Positions 1 through 13,259 of a DNA stretch of 64,000 nt are shown here, in pieces. The notes under the pieces were generated by a model. That model was not told where the DNA came from, did not search any database, and saw only the letters and a program-made list of their open reading frames with translations. This stretch comes from Fasciola hepatica (Eukaryota; Platyhelminthes; Trematoda; Plagiorchiida; Fasciolidae), in NCBI GenBank assembly GCA_948099385.1, contig CANUEZ040000193.1, forward strand, positions 3,112,501-3,176,500, in the 5' to 3' direction. A program made the translations under genes and the position numbers. Within the stretch, counting starts at the first letter, position 1; each line of letters opens with the position of its first letter.

Positions 1-798
1 TCATCTATGTTCTGTGGACGACGAAATACTTAAATTTGATAGGCCTTCCGGCTGGACTGGAAGAAAATAATGATTTTTCTTGTTTAGGGGGTAGTATCAC
101 AAGATTACGGTGATGACAACGTTGATAGAAACTTTATAGTCAGGCCTTTTTAACTCTGGTTTGTTTTCATCAGGTTTACATCTTTAAGAGAGTACAAGTA
201 CTATAATATGAATTTTACAAGAATGACATATGTATATTTATGTGCATAGGCTGTAGAGGAGTAGCACATCTGGATTTGTATGCCATGGTGACTTCCATCT
301 CTCTGGTCTCCGCATGAAACCAAGCTCTCACTTACAAATCTGCAGAGCTAAAGTATGCATCATCGGCCACACACCGGTAAACCGCTGGACAGGCGGGCTA
401 AACGTGGTTAAGGATAATCGAGGTCCAAAAACCATGGAGAAACGGCGTTGGCATGAGAAGGTAGTTACCCTGAAATGGCTGATGAGATTTACCGTATAAT
501 CCAAAGATGGTGAAGAAAATCTCTCAAACTAACAGGGTTGCATGGAATCCTGAATTAAATTCAATGCGATTGAGTGGCGGACGAGCTCCTAGGGAGCAAA
601 AGGAAAACATGCTTCAAAAAATGTTGCCTTGGAGGCCTCATTTGATGGTGCAAAGTTTGGAGGTGCACCCTGGGAAGAATGTTGAGTAACCCTGGGGAAG
701 TCTGTAGTACCAAATACCTACAAAACCTCGTGATTATATCATCATGAAGCCAGATTATGCACTCCAAGGGGCCATCGACAGTAAAGCGAAGTAAGCAC

Positions 799-843
<45 letters not shown>
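799..843. repeat. (TA)n microsatellite
   Basis: Uninterrupted TA dinucleotide tract of about 44 bp. Open frames reading YIYIYI on either strand across it are artefacts of the repeat. Confidence 0.97.
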
Positions 844-845
<2 letters not shown>

Positions 846-1440
846 CCATCTAACCACATCTTTGTAAAAATCATTAATAAAATCGTGAATCTGGCGAAGC
901 TTGGTAGACGGGCATGCAAATTAATCGTTTGTTTTATCGGTCTATCAAGGAAAACTACCACGTAAATACCCATCCTGTCTACCCTTGGTTGTCGATCGGT
1001 TAGGTACTCGTTTCCTTTCAATTAGGACTTATCGAATGGTTTTCTTCTTCTGACGTGCTGTCGAATTTCGGAAGTTTCATAACGAACAGGCATCATGCGT
1101 GAAAAACAGGAAGAGAATGAGATTTCATTGCCCGATTGAGGGTATGAATCATTAGAGTGGGATAGAATGTCTAATCGTTGGAGCAATTCTTATTCTACTT
1201 CCGGAACTAGAACATGGTAGCTTCAATTTTTTATGACCAGATTTCGGTACACACAAATAATTTACCAGATTACTTTGAAGTGAACTCAATTTGATATTCA
1301 AATTTCAATAAACCTAACAAGTAAGATTCATCTATAAAGCAGATTACATAAATTTTTTGCTCACACATCGGATTTTTGAGTCCGCAAATTTGTAATCAGA
1401 AAAAAATTTACAGAGAAAATTTGGGATATTTGCTTACTGA

Positions 1441-1453
1441 CATATATATATAT

Positions 1454-1484
<31 letters not shown>
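1441..1484. repeat. (TA)n microsatellite, interrupted by ACA
   Basis: TA tract of about 44 bp with two TACATA interruptions. The YIYIHI frame through it is an artefact. Confidence 0.95.
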
Positions 1485-4400
1485 ATGTGGATATCGTTAA
1501 ATTAAAAAGCTTAAAAGGTAAAACGGGATTACCTTTCCCATCACGAGCCAGAATATGCAGATTTGAACATTTTGAATTTCCATGACGTAGACAGATGAGT
1601 TTGGACGATGGAAGGTGTCCTGTAGTACTTTCAAAGAAAGGCAAAATAAAATAAGCCAATGAGAAACAATTTGCATTCGGAAGATAGTCTTTACACATGC
1701 CAGTGGATTGAAAAGTGTACTTTATGAATCGAATTAAAAAGGTGTGACCCACTGGCAAGCAACTGAAAGTAGATACAGACGGGAGATTAAAATTGGTAAC
1801 TAAAGATTATTTTAGAAAACCTACCCATTACTCGGTGACCAGCTAAAGCAAATTCATTTAGAGTTATCTTTCCACTCAGTAACAAACATAAGATAATAAG
1901 TTTGTCATTTAGTGTTTACGTTCGACCTAAAAGAGTAAGCAGAAAAATCTGAGATGTTTTTAATATACAAGCTCATACTGTGATGTTTAGAGTGCATACA
2001 AATTTTCGGTAACTATTACCTTCTGATCCAGCATTGCTACACGATTTATTACAGTCCTTCATACATAGGATCCTCTTACCTAGGCTTGAGAACCCAGTCA
2101 TCCACGCTCCATTTCTCGCATCAATGTTTCCCCAAAAATACGCCACAGAGAACAGCACAAACAATCTTGAAAGATTCTACAAAACAACAGTGAGGGCAAA
2201 TGTAAAAATCTAATCTTGAACTTGTCTGTGGTTTCGTTGCTGTAAAATGCTGATGATAAATGAGTAAGTATTCTCAAAGCTTATGTGCATGAAGAGATGG
2301 ATTAACTTGAGGCGCAGCAGACTTTAAAGGAGAGCTTTTGGCCTGACAGACTGGAAATATTTAATTTCAGGGTTTGGTGAATTCCGAGTTGTTCAGCATA
2401 TATTCGATGATACCCCCCTACAGGTTTACCAGTAACTTGAAGCAACTCATATCAACCCGCTCAAAGATTTCTGCTACGTCGAGCTCATTAGAATGATGAA
2501 GGTTAAGGAAATTCCATTTACGTGTGTGGTATCCAAAACCCTGCGCGGCAACTTCCTGGGCGTATGCGTTATGAGTTGAGCTATATTGATGTGGTCAATC
2601 AGGTGCGAAGCACAAGTGAATATTCCATGGTGAATATGTTTGGAAATTTGTTATCACGGGTCACTTCTTGTGTGGCTCCCTCAAGAAACCACTATAGATA
2701 AAGCAAAGGAAATCGATGGCCGGCACGATTTACAAGGTGATCTGAATTCTTTCGCGACTGAAAAAGGGGTCTCTCCCTTAGCTGGAAGCTCATTGCTGAC
2801 TTGAAGTCAGCCTTAATAGTGCTTTGGGTCCTTGAGACTGTGGAGTATACTGTTCAGTTAGTTTGACGTGCTAGCACGTATCAAAAGAAAGTAAACCAAA
2901 ATGGGATATACGCTACTTTGATCCCCCTCTTTGTCAAACATTTATGAGAACTTCACCGAGACTCTCTTCCCAAGATAGAATTATTACCCTTGGAAATTTA
3001 TTTTCATCATAATGCTGTTGGAGTCCATATCGAAGTCGATTACATTGGTTATTATGCCCACAGCTCCTAATTTATAACACGAAGTTACACATGAATAATG
3101 CAGAAAAAGGGTTGCCACTTACAAAACGATTCTAGACTAAGACAGGTACAAGGATAAATTTACCTGATCGTCTTACAGAACGCTATCTCTCTCATTCACT
3201 AATGAAGTGGAAACTTATGGTTTTGAGAATCAACATCATGAAAATACAATGAGGGTTTAACAGAAAAACAGCGAAATGGCGGTTGAATCGAAAAAATTAA
3301 TATAGTATTTACCAGAAACTCCTCAGAAGAGCTTTCATTGTTTTCACTTCCGCTTTTGCAGACGTTTGGCTAAAAGTCTGCATAAAGAGATAACTCTAAG
3401 AAGGGCCGGTATTTATTCAGTATGGATGAAGACTATCCGTACTGAAATAAATTCTCACTATTATTCACATCCAACAATTCGAACTTTGAGACTTCGGCCT
3501 CATCTGTCATAGTAGCCAAAGTCACATTATTTTAAACGAGAGAACAAGTGTTAAGAGTAACTAAATACACGAACTTTTATTTACTTTACCCTTGTGCTAT
3601 GCAAAGCTTTAGCCAACTCTATAAAGGGTAAATTCAGTGCCAGGGAAATAATTCGTCCGGCGATTTTCCGCAATATTTGTACGTACGTGCACAGGACAGA
3701 TTGTAAAAAACGAGACCCTTGGCTGAAGGAAGCCTGGTTTTATCAGCTATTTTTTAATAACCCCTGGAAGTTGATCAACAGTGATGCTATGCCACGACAA
3801 TAAATGTCTCGGTTCTACGATATTTCTGAGCTTCGTGCAACGATGCTCACACAATGTTCACGGTTTTAATGCATGCTTTTTTTACCGTTGGCTTGATTCA
3901 ACACACCACGATCTTTTTATTGCAAGATTACTCTGCACTTCAGTGAGTCACTCTTAATTGTGCAGAAAAGATCACATTCATTAATACATTTCTGGTTATC
4001 AGATAACACGTAGAAGATGTATATTAGGAATACCTTTCATTGTATGCGCTTTGCCTCAGGTTGTTTGTGGTATCACACTGCCCTGTGGATGTCATTCGCA
4101 CACCAATATCACATTGGTCCATCTAAACGGCTCGTGTGTTACCATGTTCTTTCCCATGCGAATTAGCAATCAAATATATCAGTATGGAAATATGATATTT
4201 CTGGTTGTAACCATGTGTTTCTTGAGTGCTTTGTCTACAATCCACGGATGGGTCTGGATACCATAAATGAAAAGACGTTCGTACGATGGGGTATTCACTC
4301 CAAGCAATCAGTACGAGACTGAAAAAAACAATTAGTACCAAGTGAATATGCGATAAGTTTCGGTTTTCGTAACTAGCCAAGCTCTACTAACTAGGCCGAA

Positions 4401-6664
4401 ACACGCATATGATGTCATAGCCACTGACTCATTGGAATCCATGTAGAAGTTGATTTTTGTATAGTGCAGCAACATACACTGAAGATGCTTGTTTTGTATG
4501 GTAAATACAAATGAGGGAATTTTGGGTATCAGATACTGCACTTACGTAGTGGAAACAGTACGAATGAAACAACGAAATTGGTGGGCTATTTATTAAAAAA
4601 GGATTTCCTCCGTCGTACTTCATGTTTATCTCCTGAAAAGTTTGCTCCAACAAATACAAATCATGGGGTCCATTAACCACAGTAATCGATAAAAGTAAAC
4701 CGGGGACTTGCTTCTAGAAAAATTAATGTTGCTTCCGCTGCTGTCATTCGTTTTGACATGGTGATACATTGCGAACAACGGGATTGCTAGACCGTATCTT
4801 GATCAAAAACGATTAGGCAACCAACTGGATGGCTTCGGGTTCTTGGTTTGATGCTTGCTGCCGAGATCAACTTATTTTTTTCAGCCTCTAATCGAACGCA
4901 TCCCCATGCTTGAGCTAATGAACTGAAAAGAAGTTCAGACGTGACGTTGATCCTTGGGTTATGAAAGTAAAACCGTTGATGAAAATTTACGGTTGGAGAC
5001 CATGCAGATCCAATTAAACAACTCTGAACTACCGGTACAACGGAAAATATCAATTCATTGAAAGGACTGCTTTTGATTCGCTTCCCTGGGTTTGTTTATT
5101 GAGTTCAAACTTGTCATGACATGAAATTCTGCTGGGTCTTAGATGTTCTTGGTTGCCAAATTGCTAAGGAAATGATAATAGTAGAATAAGATTATTTCAC
5201 AATGATATAAACTAATTAGTTGAATAAATGTAACGTTGTTTAGGCTTCGTAATCAGTTTCATCTTCGCAAAACGACTATATTGAATATAGATTAGTTTTA
5301 GTCCATTCGGATAATAAATCTACTTAGGGATTAATTACCACTTTGTTTTGTCATATAAAGCTTGTGAGGGTTTTGTGGAAAATTTAAGATAGAGTGGTTT
5401 TTATGGGTTTATTTTACTGGCCAAGAAGACCCATATAATAGAGAGATTTAGGACTGATGATCGATAGTGATGAAATTCAAGCTGTTCCCTTATGGTGATA
5501 GCATTGCTATTTACTGGGGAAGATAAACTAGAGTTTTCGAAATCTCTCTCAGTGAGTTTATTCACACTTTGTCCGGTCCGTAAAATTCTCACGTAATTAT
5601 AATATCATTTTAGTAACGGCTCTGTTCATGAAGTGTGAGGTGAACTTGATAAATAAAACTACGTGAAGTACGACGAAGAAAGAAACAGCCAACGCCCGTC
5701 TATCCGTGAGTTGGGGTGTGAATAAACTAATGTTTCGTTAAACTCTATCCATTTAAAATAAAGCAAGTCTATTTCAGGAAATATTTTGATTCATCATCTC
5801 CCAGTCAATAGTACTTAATCCACACCAATGACAAAGGAAGGGCCGAGAGTTGAAACAAATTTTAGTGAATGAGTCTTTTTTGTCAACAGCTCTATTTTCG
5901 TTTCGCGCAAGCAAGCTTGCGTTACTACTATACATTACAAGCTTACATTAGTGGCACATAATGATAGGCGTCTGGAAAAATTTGAACCAAGAAACTATCA
6001 TTTTAGAATAGTCTGGGTATACGTCCATAAAATGTGTGTACAAAGTCGATAGTGTTACCGGAAATGTTATGTCTCCCTTGGCAGCGGCAAATGTGCGTTC
6101 CAATTCATTTATCCCCAGGGAAACTTATCTGTCAAATTCGGCAGTGGTCCTGATGGTCCAATGACTCACCCAAGAAAAGCCGATAAGCAAGGATTTGTTG
6201 AACCCGAGGACTTATTTGCCTTGTGAATAAAGACTCATTTCTTCCCGAACATAGGGGGTTCAGTTTCCCTTTTGTCTTTTGTGTTTCGCCTCTTAGTGTG
6301 TCACCTGCACAGTGCAGAAAGTGGATACCATTTTCCCAGGGAGAAAACGGCAATGAAACAACCGAGTAGCTTCAAAATGACACCCCAACATCCGGATAAT
6401 ATCGGTCGTCTACGTCCCATTTTCCACTCCATGGCATCAGCAACGCACCTGCATGACCCGACAATGGTGTCCCCTGCACACCTGGTCTTATCCGCCAAAG
6501 CCCCACACCCTTAGAGTCGAGGTTGCGGACGAGAGTCCAGTCAAAAAGCCGCAAGACGTGTGCTGGTTCAGCTGCCTCCTCTATCCTTGGATGAACATCA
6601 ATGCCCACATTATGGAAACATACCAGAAAGTACCGATTATTGTACACCTTTATCATATTATTCC

Positions 6665-6690
6665 CTTCGGGGGGGAGGGGGGGGCATTTG
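6665..6690 (+). repeat. G-run and nearby GGACC repeats
   Basis: Two adjacent guanine runs (gggggggaggggggggg type) at 6669-6686, unusual for this AT-rich DNA, and a short GGACC repeat (about three units) at 6951-6967. The G-run could form a quadruplex; no function is claimed. Confidence 0.6.
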
Positions 6691-7399
6691 TGTATTTTTT
6701 TAACTACCGAGACAATTTTTCAGTTTTTGTTTCGGTTTGTACAGTTTCTATCCATTGCTTAGTCGATACTTATGGATGTTACCTCGAGAATAGGGACCAA
6801 CCCTCGGTTGGCACGATCACTTTTTGTCTACACGTCGGTGAATGTGCGTCTGGACTTCGTGCAGCGTGAACTGTTTAGTGGTATGAGTAAGACCCCAAGG
6901 CCAACTGTTCTGATCTGATGAGTAATGAGTTGTCGTTTCGGACTGGACAGGACCGGACCGGACCGGATATCAACTCAACACGAGTGTGGGCAGAGGTCAG
7001 TTGATGTACGTAACATATAGGTTTTATTTCCGAAAAATAACTTGTCTCGTGTTCATGTTGTTGTTTTGGTTAAATAGAGTGAACATACTCGATACATAGG
7101 TGAGATTCCTACATCCACTCACTTTCAGATGATTTTCGATAAAAGTCAAGAGTCGTCTATGTCAAAGAAAATAATACAAAAAATAATGATTTCACATCCT
7201 GATTCCTATTATTCATCTTCGAACGTAAACTATCACACGACTGCTGATGGTTCAACCTACCGTTATTCTTGTTCGAACCCATAATTAATAAATCATTTCC
7301 CTCAAGTATGGAATTAAATAAGACGAGTGATTTTCCATTAGCATTATTAACATGTGATAAAAATGTTTGACTAGATTTTTTATTTATTGAACATAAATG

Positions 7400-7475
7400 A
7401 CTGGGGGTGGTCAAACAATTATCACGGTGCAACAGAGACCTTTCTATCCCGGGTTCAAATCCTGTGGCCGCGACC
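7400..7475 (+). repeat. tRNA-derived SINE fragment, + strand
   Basis: Contains a box-A-like GGTGGTCAAACA (7406-7417) and a box-B/T-arm-like GGGTTCAAATCC (7451-7462), correctly spaced for a tRNA-derived RNA polymerase III promoter. Stem pairing is incomplete, so it is a SINE or tRNA pseudogene and not a working tRNA. A related sequence lies inverted at 7660-7732. Confidence 0.45.
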
Positions 7476-7659
7476 ATATTCCCCAAATTGGCTGCCTCCA
7501 ATTAGTCGCTGCCGACTCCCTGGAAAATTGTACAACCACCATAAGGTAAAAAGTAAGCAAATGGTAGAAGAAAGGCATGGCCAACACCTAAAAGAAGAAT
7601 TAACGGAACAAAGTTTCAGGAAGGCAACCCCGGCTAATGACATTTTGGCAAATAGGGAA

Positions 7660-7732
7660 GTGACGGACCGGTCGAAATCAAACTAGATTGGACATCCAAA
7701 ATGATGACTGTTTAACCACCTCCGGCTAACAG
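7660..7732 (-). repeat. tRNA-derived SINE fragment, - strand, partner of 7.4 kb
   Basis: Read on the minus strand it begins GGTGGTTAAACAGTCATCA, close to the + strand box-A region at 7406, and continues to a degraded T-arm (TTTGATTTCGACC). Following sequence on the two strands is also weakly alike (CCC..AAATTGGC type), suggesting two copies of one SINE family facing each other. Confidence 0.4.
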
Positions 7733-7979
7733 GTGATTCCCTATATCATCAACAATAATCTGTAAAACGTAGTAGATCTTTCTTCAAACCATTCAGAAAT
7801 CTATTTCCATGGTTCCTTTCTCGCCACCGTTGCCAAAATAATACCACAGGGGGCGCAAATCAATAAATGCGACCATAAAACGACCAAAGTGGGCCCATCG
7901 TTAGAATCACTAATTGTACGAGCGAAAGCTACAAAACGGAGCTACATCATTTAGCGTAGATGATCGACAAACCGTTGAC

Positions 7980-8050
7980 GGTGAGCTTGGATAATCTGGT
8001 GGTAGACTTTGAACCCACTTTCGCTCAACTCGGGTTCGAGTCCTGGTGAA
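7980..8050 (+). repeat. tRNA-like SINE fragment
   Basis: A perfect box-B match GGTTCGAGTCC at 8033-8043 is preceded by a weak box-A-like TGGTGGTAGAC near 7998. The stems do not form a complete cloverleaf. It is most likely the head of a degenerate tRNA-derived repeat just upstream of RTE copy 1. Confidence 0.4.
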
Positions 8051-8474
8051 GGCTTGATAGACGCGCAATGCAGATGACAAGTCCTAACAGGTTGCGTGAA
8101 AGAGCTGCACGGAGCTTCCATAACATACAGCAATGAATTGAAACTTTATTCTGTAGTGTGAAATGTTTACCACTCATAAATACAACAAAAGTAGTTACAC
8201 AACATCAGTGACAAAATAATCATTCGGATTTGCCAATGAGCTGGACGAGAGTTTGAAACGAATAAAGTATGAAGAGGTTACAGGGATGGCATTAGAGTCT
8301 ATAAAAATACAAATTACCGACATGTATAGTGATGACGCAGTTGAAAGTAAACAACATGTGCTGCTACCTTATTGCCTAGAAAATGCCTCAGTTTATTTGA
8401 GGTGGACGTCACAGGCTCCTCGATGGGTACCCGTGCTACCTGCCTCCCGTAGTGCTTTCAGATGAAAGTGCAGT

Positions 8475-9205
8475 TGCTACAATCTCATCTGAGGAAGTCC
8501 TACTCATTACCTTCTTGTGCAAGAAATGTTTCCAATAAAGTGGGAGAACGAAAGCGATTGCCTGGCGCTTTCCACCGGGCTGGCTGACTGTTGGTCAGTC
8601 CAGGACAGAAGACTCAACCCCGAGTCCAAATTGATCACGGTTATTACATGAGGCATAAAACATTATGCTCGCCAACCTCTGTGGCAGACGGATATAATGA
8701 GCATCCGGGTTGTATAGTCTCAGCCCGCGGACGAATGAACCGAACGATCAGTCACTCACTTCCACAGATTTCCGGATGAGACAAATTATTCGTACAATTG
8801 GCTATAGGCTCATCTAAACAGATGCTACCGTCTTGACTGCTCAAAGGCTGGATGTGCATCCTAGAATGAAAGTGTCTAATCTGGTCTGGGCCACCGAGTA
8901 TTACAGCTGCCCACAACGCAAACAACCGTAGAAGATGCGAATGATAAAATGATTGACTGGTCTCTCACGTGCACGCACGAACACTTTCGCGTACCACACA
9001 CAACTTGTTCTCCCTCATTCACTCTCCTCCACACACCTCTCCATTGTCACACCCCACGCGAACTTCGGCCGTACCCGCTATATTGTTGCCGGTGAAAATA
9101 TCGGATATGTTCTCGATAGTCAGTTATCTACTAGCATCTGAATCTCCCCTAACCACCTATTACCAGCTTATGTCTCACTTCGTCCTTGATGCCCATTCAA
9201 ACTAA
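8475..9205 (+). other. 5' region of RTE copy 1
   Basis: This stretch precedes the endonuclease domain and has no frame resembling a known protein. It is repeated almost base for base at 18526-19256. It contains C-rich, CACTC-like sequence (8960-9060). By position it is the 5' UTR and promoter region of the RTE element; that role is inferred. The short open frames here (for example 8591-8779 and 8953-9205) occur in both copies and look incidental. Confidence 0.6.
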
Positions 9206-9207
9206 CC

Positions 9208-9966
9208 ACGTTCAACGTGCAAACACTGATGTGGATGAGGCAGGAGGCGGGTTTAGCTCGTGCGCTTGCATCCTATGTCATCGATATTTGTTACATTCGA
9301 GAGATAGGCTTTGAAGACTCCAGCTTATTCATTCGATTGATTCTTCCATCTAATCCCTCTGTGAAGATTCACTGACACCGTTCTTGGAACTGTGAGGCTG
9401 AGGCCTTTGGTCTTGCTGGTCTTTAGATTGTTCTCAGTGGAAGTGCTAATGCAACAATTCTACGCTGAATTCTAGTCGACATTCGACGTCACGTAGTTTA
9501 ATCCAGGGGTACGTGCAAACTATGTAGTCGCCTTTCCGTTAGATGCCATCTGTTTGTCGCTCCGGTATGTGTAGCCCAAATGCAATGAGATATCACTCTC
9601 ATCATAAGTTCCACGACCTCTCACTTGAAGCAAGCCTGACCAATATCATGAATTTTGGAAGGGAGCCGGAAGCTAGACTTGATCGGCTGTCATCGAATGA
9701 GGCCACATCTAGGATATCCATTTAGACTAGATTCGTGTCATTGGAAAACATGGAACGGGTTTGAGTACTTTGCTCATACCATCGCTTGTTCCTCGGTTGT
9801 TCCAACTCAACATGCTCTAATCGCCAATGAACCACATGGAGTTCGCCTCCGTTGTGTAAATATTAGACCGAGATCGACCACATTATTGCAAGCCACAAAT
9901 GGTGGGGTTGTATACAGAACTGTCATTAGAACTGGATCACCCCATTTCGTTCCGACCACAAAATAA
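9208..9966 (+). pseudogene. RTE AP-endonuclease domain, broken (copy 1)
   Basis: Remnant of the apurinic-like endonuclease that nicks target DNA to prime reverse transcription. It opens with TFNVQTLMWMRQEAGLARAL, matching the TFNVRTL...LARTL start of this domain in schistosome RTE proteins, followed by IDICYI. Later pieces are AEAFGLAGL near 9400, RLSSNEA near 9700 and a final open stretch to 9966. In-frame stops and frame changes separate the blocks, so no complete domain can be made. The usual GDLNAQVG block is not readable. The corresponding broken domain in copy 2 has the same lesions. Confidence 0.75.
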
Positions 9967-10232
9967 TTGGAACTAAGCTGTGCATGTGCTTCGACGGACG
10001 CTCCACACGGATGCCGTAAATACGGTTAGATTATGACATGCGTTCTGATCTATATCGCCTATCCGTTTTCCAAACTGTGTGAGCTGGGAAGCTAGATGAG
10101 CCCCACCTGATAACATACCCGAGCACTTTTCGCTGAACAAGAATGCATTGCATTCTGCTGGTCCAGTAATTTGTGACCTGTGTTGTCGTGCCTCCTGACC
10201 ATAGATTTCTGCTGAGTCACTGAACTACCTGG

Positions 10233-11470
10233 ATGCACGCCAGTGAATGCCAGCTGGAGGCTAGTATAACGAAACACGACTTGGAGGGATATATACTCTC
10301 ATGGCGAGTCTTTTCGGGGACCACGAAATCTGGTGTATCAGAGATGGAACGAGCTGATGCCATGGGAAATTCTCACAAGTTATTCTATCTGTCTCGGTTC
10401 ACCGGAAATAGGTTACTAATTGCGAGTGGGACAATTTGTGAATTTGACAGTTCGTCCATTCAGAACCACCAGTGGTATTTCGATTGCTTGGTGGATCATA
10501 TGAGACGTGGTTTACCTGGCCCTCAGTCACAGGCTCTTCCATACCTCTTCCGACACATGTCCAGTGATTAAATGACAGGTCCACCTACTGAGGCGAATGT
10601 GCGGACTAAGCTGGCCTACATACATATCTTTTACCTGATATGGTGGTACGCGTCGTTGGAGAGATTCAGGTTTATTTTTCAAAGATTTGGTATTCTGAGC
10701 AGGTCATCTTTTTGTTGAGCGGAATCCATTGTCGTCTACATTCGAAGGAGGACTGATGGAGTAACTGCGCTTATTAAATGGGTGTTAGTCTTGTCTCAAC
10801 GTCGTTGAAGCTGCTTGTATTCATCGTATTTCGCAGGTTGTATGAAAGGCTTGAAGAGCAGACTCACGAGGATGAGGCTGGGTTTTGTGCTGGTGTCGGA
10901 TGCATCGATGAAATCACCATTTTTCTACAAGTACGAGAGCACGGTCACACCTTCGAAATACTATTGATAATCATGTTTCTAAACAGAGGCTCCGTCTTCA
11001 ACTGTGTTAAAAGAACTGCACTATGGAATTATTTGCTGAGAAGTGGAGCACCGGTGAAAATTTCTTCAATCCTGAAAGAATGGCGTCTTCACACATCAGT
11101 CAGGTTAGGATCTATGGTTAGCTTTCGACCATTCTTTAATTTCTGTTGGAGTTCCAAAAGAATGCCTTGTAGACGCCCATTCCTAGTTAAATCTACCATA
11201 GAAGATATTTCACAAAATGCCCTGTATGGTCTCCCAAGAGGTGGAGTTGAGTTCCTCTCAGGAAACACAGCTTTCGATTTGGAATTTGCTGATGATGTCG
11301 CCTTGCTGAGTGATAATGCACAAACAACACAACACGAATAGGATCTCTTGGTGATCGAGGTATGCAGATATGGAATGCAGTTTACGCCTCCCAGATGAAA
11401 AGTGAATGAACATGACTGGTAGAAGCCTGTGTCTGCACTCATTCTCTGTGATGATCAACCTGAGTTATTT
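10233..11470 (+). pseudogene. RTE reverse transcriptase domain, broken (copy 1)
   Basis: Remnant of the RNA-dependent DNA polymerase. The region before the fingers is in the 10233-10571 frame (MERADAMGNSHKLFYL, WYFDCLVDHM). The core is in the 10778-11341 frame: the EEQTHEDEAGF...GCIDE block at residues 26-45, a motif A relic FLNRGSVFN at 67-75, and the motif C relic FADD at 170-173. The first catalytic Asp of motif A is Asn (codon 10982-10984), motif C has Phe in place of the usual Tyr, and a stop follows at 11339. Family features continue after the stop (YGMQFTPP near 11370). The enzyme is dead on several counts. Confidence 0.85.
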
Positions 11471-11494
11471 TACAACATTTAGTATATCGGGAGA

Positions 11495-12150
11495 TTGAGC
11501 ACAGCTGCAGGTGGTGTTGAGGAGGAGATGAATTCACGAACAGCGAGAGCTAGGGGAGGTTTCGCAAACCTATTACACCCGTGATGCCACCGTGACACCC
11601 GGCAATCTCTCTGAAGGGGTGGGTCTAAGTCACTGCGGTTCTCATTGTTTTGCTCTGTTGTTGCGGGATCTGGCCAGATCGGGATGAGGATACTCGGTGT
11701 CTTTCTATGTTAGATGACCAATGTCTCCGAAGCACTTTGGGCGTTTGATGGAAACATCGAGATGGTAGTGACGAAAGGCACCATCGTGTGTTTGACTCCA
11801 ATAGCCGTCCTCCTAACGAAATGAGCATTTTACACAGGCGCGCTGGTTTGGTCATGTTTCGTGGGTGTCTGCAAATCTTCAACCTTTACGTGCTCTACTT
11901 TCTCGTGATTGACAACGTTGGAGGAAGCGAAGCAACGGTGGGGCCATGAGTTGGTTTGGAGGCATAAAGAAGCTGTGATGGACATTGGCTTTGTGTGGTG
12001 CTTCCTGCCTCTGTGGTTGCGGCCGAAATGCCAGCTGGAGACGTTGAGGAATGTAGCTCAGAATATAATCATTGTTGTGAAATTTTGCAGTCGGTTTGTT
12101 GAATTCTGGGGCTTCGTAACCACAAAAATCCATTCAGACTAACGGAATGA
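11495..12150 (+). pseudogene. RTE C-terminal segment, broken (copy 1)
   Basis: Reading across frames gives pieces of the RTE C-terminus: GRLSTAAGGVEEEMNSRTA near 11495, WFGHV near 11850, and after 11905 a SWFGGIKKL-like block and an RNVAQN-like block near 12050. I recognise these as degenerate versions of the tail shared by schistosome RTE polyproteins (WLGHVLRM, MTWCRGMKE, SDMAQNRSQW). Only the part up to 11904 is shared with copy 2; 11905-12150 is present in this copy alone. Confidence 0.65.
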
Positions 12151-12297
12151 CAAGGCGATATTGAAAATTTCAGGTTAAAAAGAGGAAATTCTACAGCATC
12201 CCATTTTGTACTAACTGTTCCTGTTATTATGCTCTTCCCTCTCTTCTATTTTTGTAGTAGTAGTTGATGAACCGGCGTCATGCTTTATTTCATCCGG

Positions 12298-12402
<105 letters not shown>

Positions 12403-13259
12403 CTCTGTTACGTGGAAGAAGTTGACAGGAAATAAATCACTTCTGTTTCCTCTCTGAGCATTTTTTCCACTTCTCTGGTCTAATCTGCGGGAAGTGAAAC
12501 GTGTATGAATCAGGGTTCTCATGTAAGATGATGCAAGTATTCTCACTGCCCGTTCAAAACGATTCCTAGCGTTTAGTTTCATTTCTCACAGACACACCAC
12601 AGTCGTGTACATACACAAAACAGTGGAACTCAGTAAATCAAACCATGTTATATCTTCACATATTCCGGTATCACGGTCATGATCTTGTGCTGGAAAACAA
12701 AAAATTAACGATTGGAATTGCGGACCTAAGTACACCCAGCAATGAGTGTCAAGTGCAAAACCCTCTTTAAATTTACCGTATACGGTATTGAATGTCTGAC
12801 CATTAGTTGTTCTTTAACCTAGATTTTCTCACTTAACCACAGTTATCACTAACTTGCAGATAATACTTTGTTTGTACAATCCAGTGCATCATCCTTGTAT
12901 GACGCTTTGATATCATTTCTAGTTACCCTTCTAGTGGAACATGTACAGGTGATCCTTAGTGGTTTCAGTTATGCTAATGCTTATCCGCCTTTGTTGCCCG
13001 GATTGACAGATATCGGTACCTCATTCATTACCATTAAAACTCAGACAAGTTTAAACCTTCATAACTCTTCTCTTTCCAACCTGTCCCCTCCTTATTCGCC
13101 ATCGGTTTGCCTTTTCCTGGTTGTCCTCTTCGCATTCACTTTTTGATGCTGCAGAATTGTTTTCTGCAAGTCCGTGCCATCCTCAACTTATGTTGCTTCT
13201 TTTGAACACCTTCCGCTTCCGGTAATCGGATTACCTCTAAAGCACTCACATTATTCAGA

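Larger units (their letters stand above)
1..7399. other. No gene recognised
   Basis: Apart from the two (TA)n tracts and the G-run noted separately, only short open frames without coding character were seen on either strand. The 6272-6870 stretch has somewhat longer frames (up to 138 codons) but no recognisable motif. Best read as intergenic or intronic DNA with old, unreadable repeats. Confidence 0.5.

Noticed and set aside
561..1021. Minus-strand frames of 98 and 73 codons with YIYIYI tracts
   Set aside because: They are created by the (TA)n microsatellite and have no other coding character. The same holds for frames across 1441-1484, 12299-12401, 14873-14918 and 58541-58627.
5453..5476. 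CTGATGA...GAAA hammerhead-like spacing
   Set aside because: The intervening sequence does not pair as stem II and no flanking stems were found.
6453..6869. 138-codon plus-strand frame, one of the longer ones in the window
   Set aside because: Composition is not coding-like, it crosses a G-run, and no motif or splice context supports it.
6915..6945. CTGATGAG motif as in schistosome SINE hammerheads
   Set aside because: No GAAA core follows at the right distance.
11089..11442. 117-codon minus-strand frame, repeated at 21140-21493
   Set aside because: It is the antisense shadow of the RTE reverse transcriptase.
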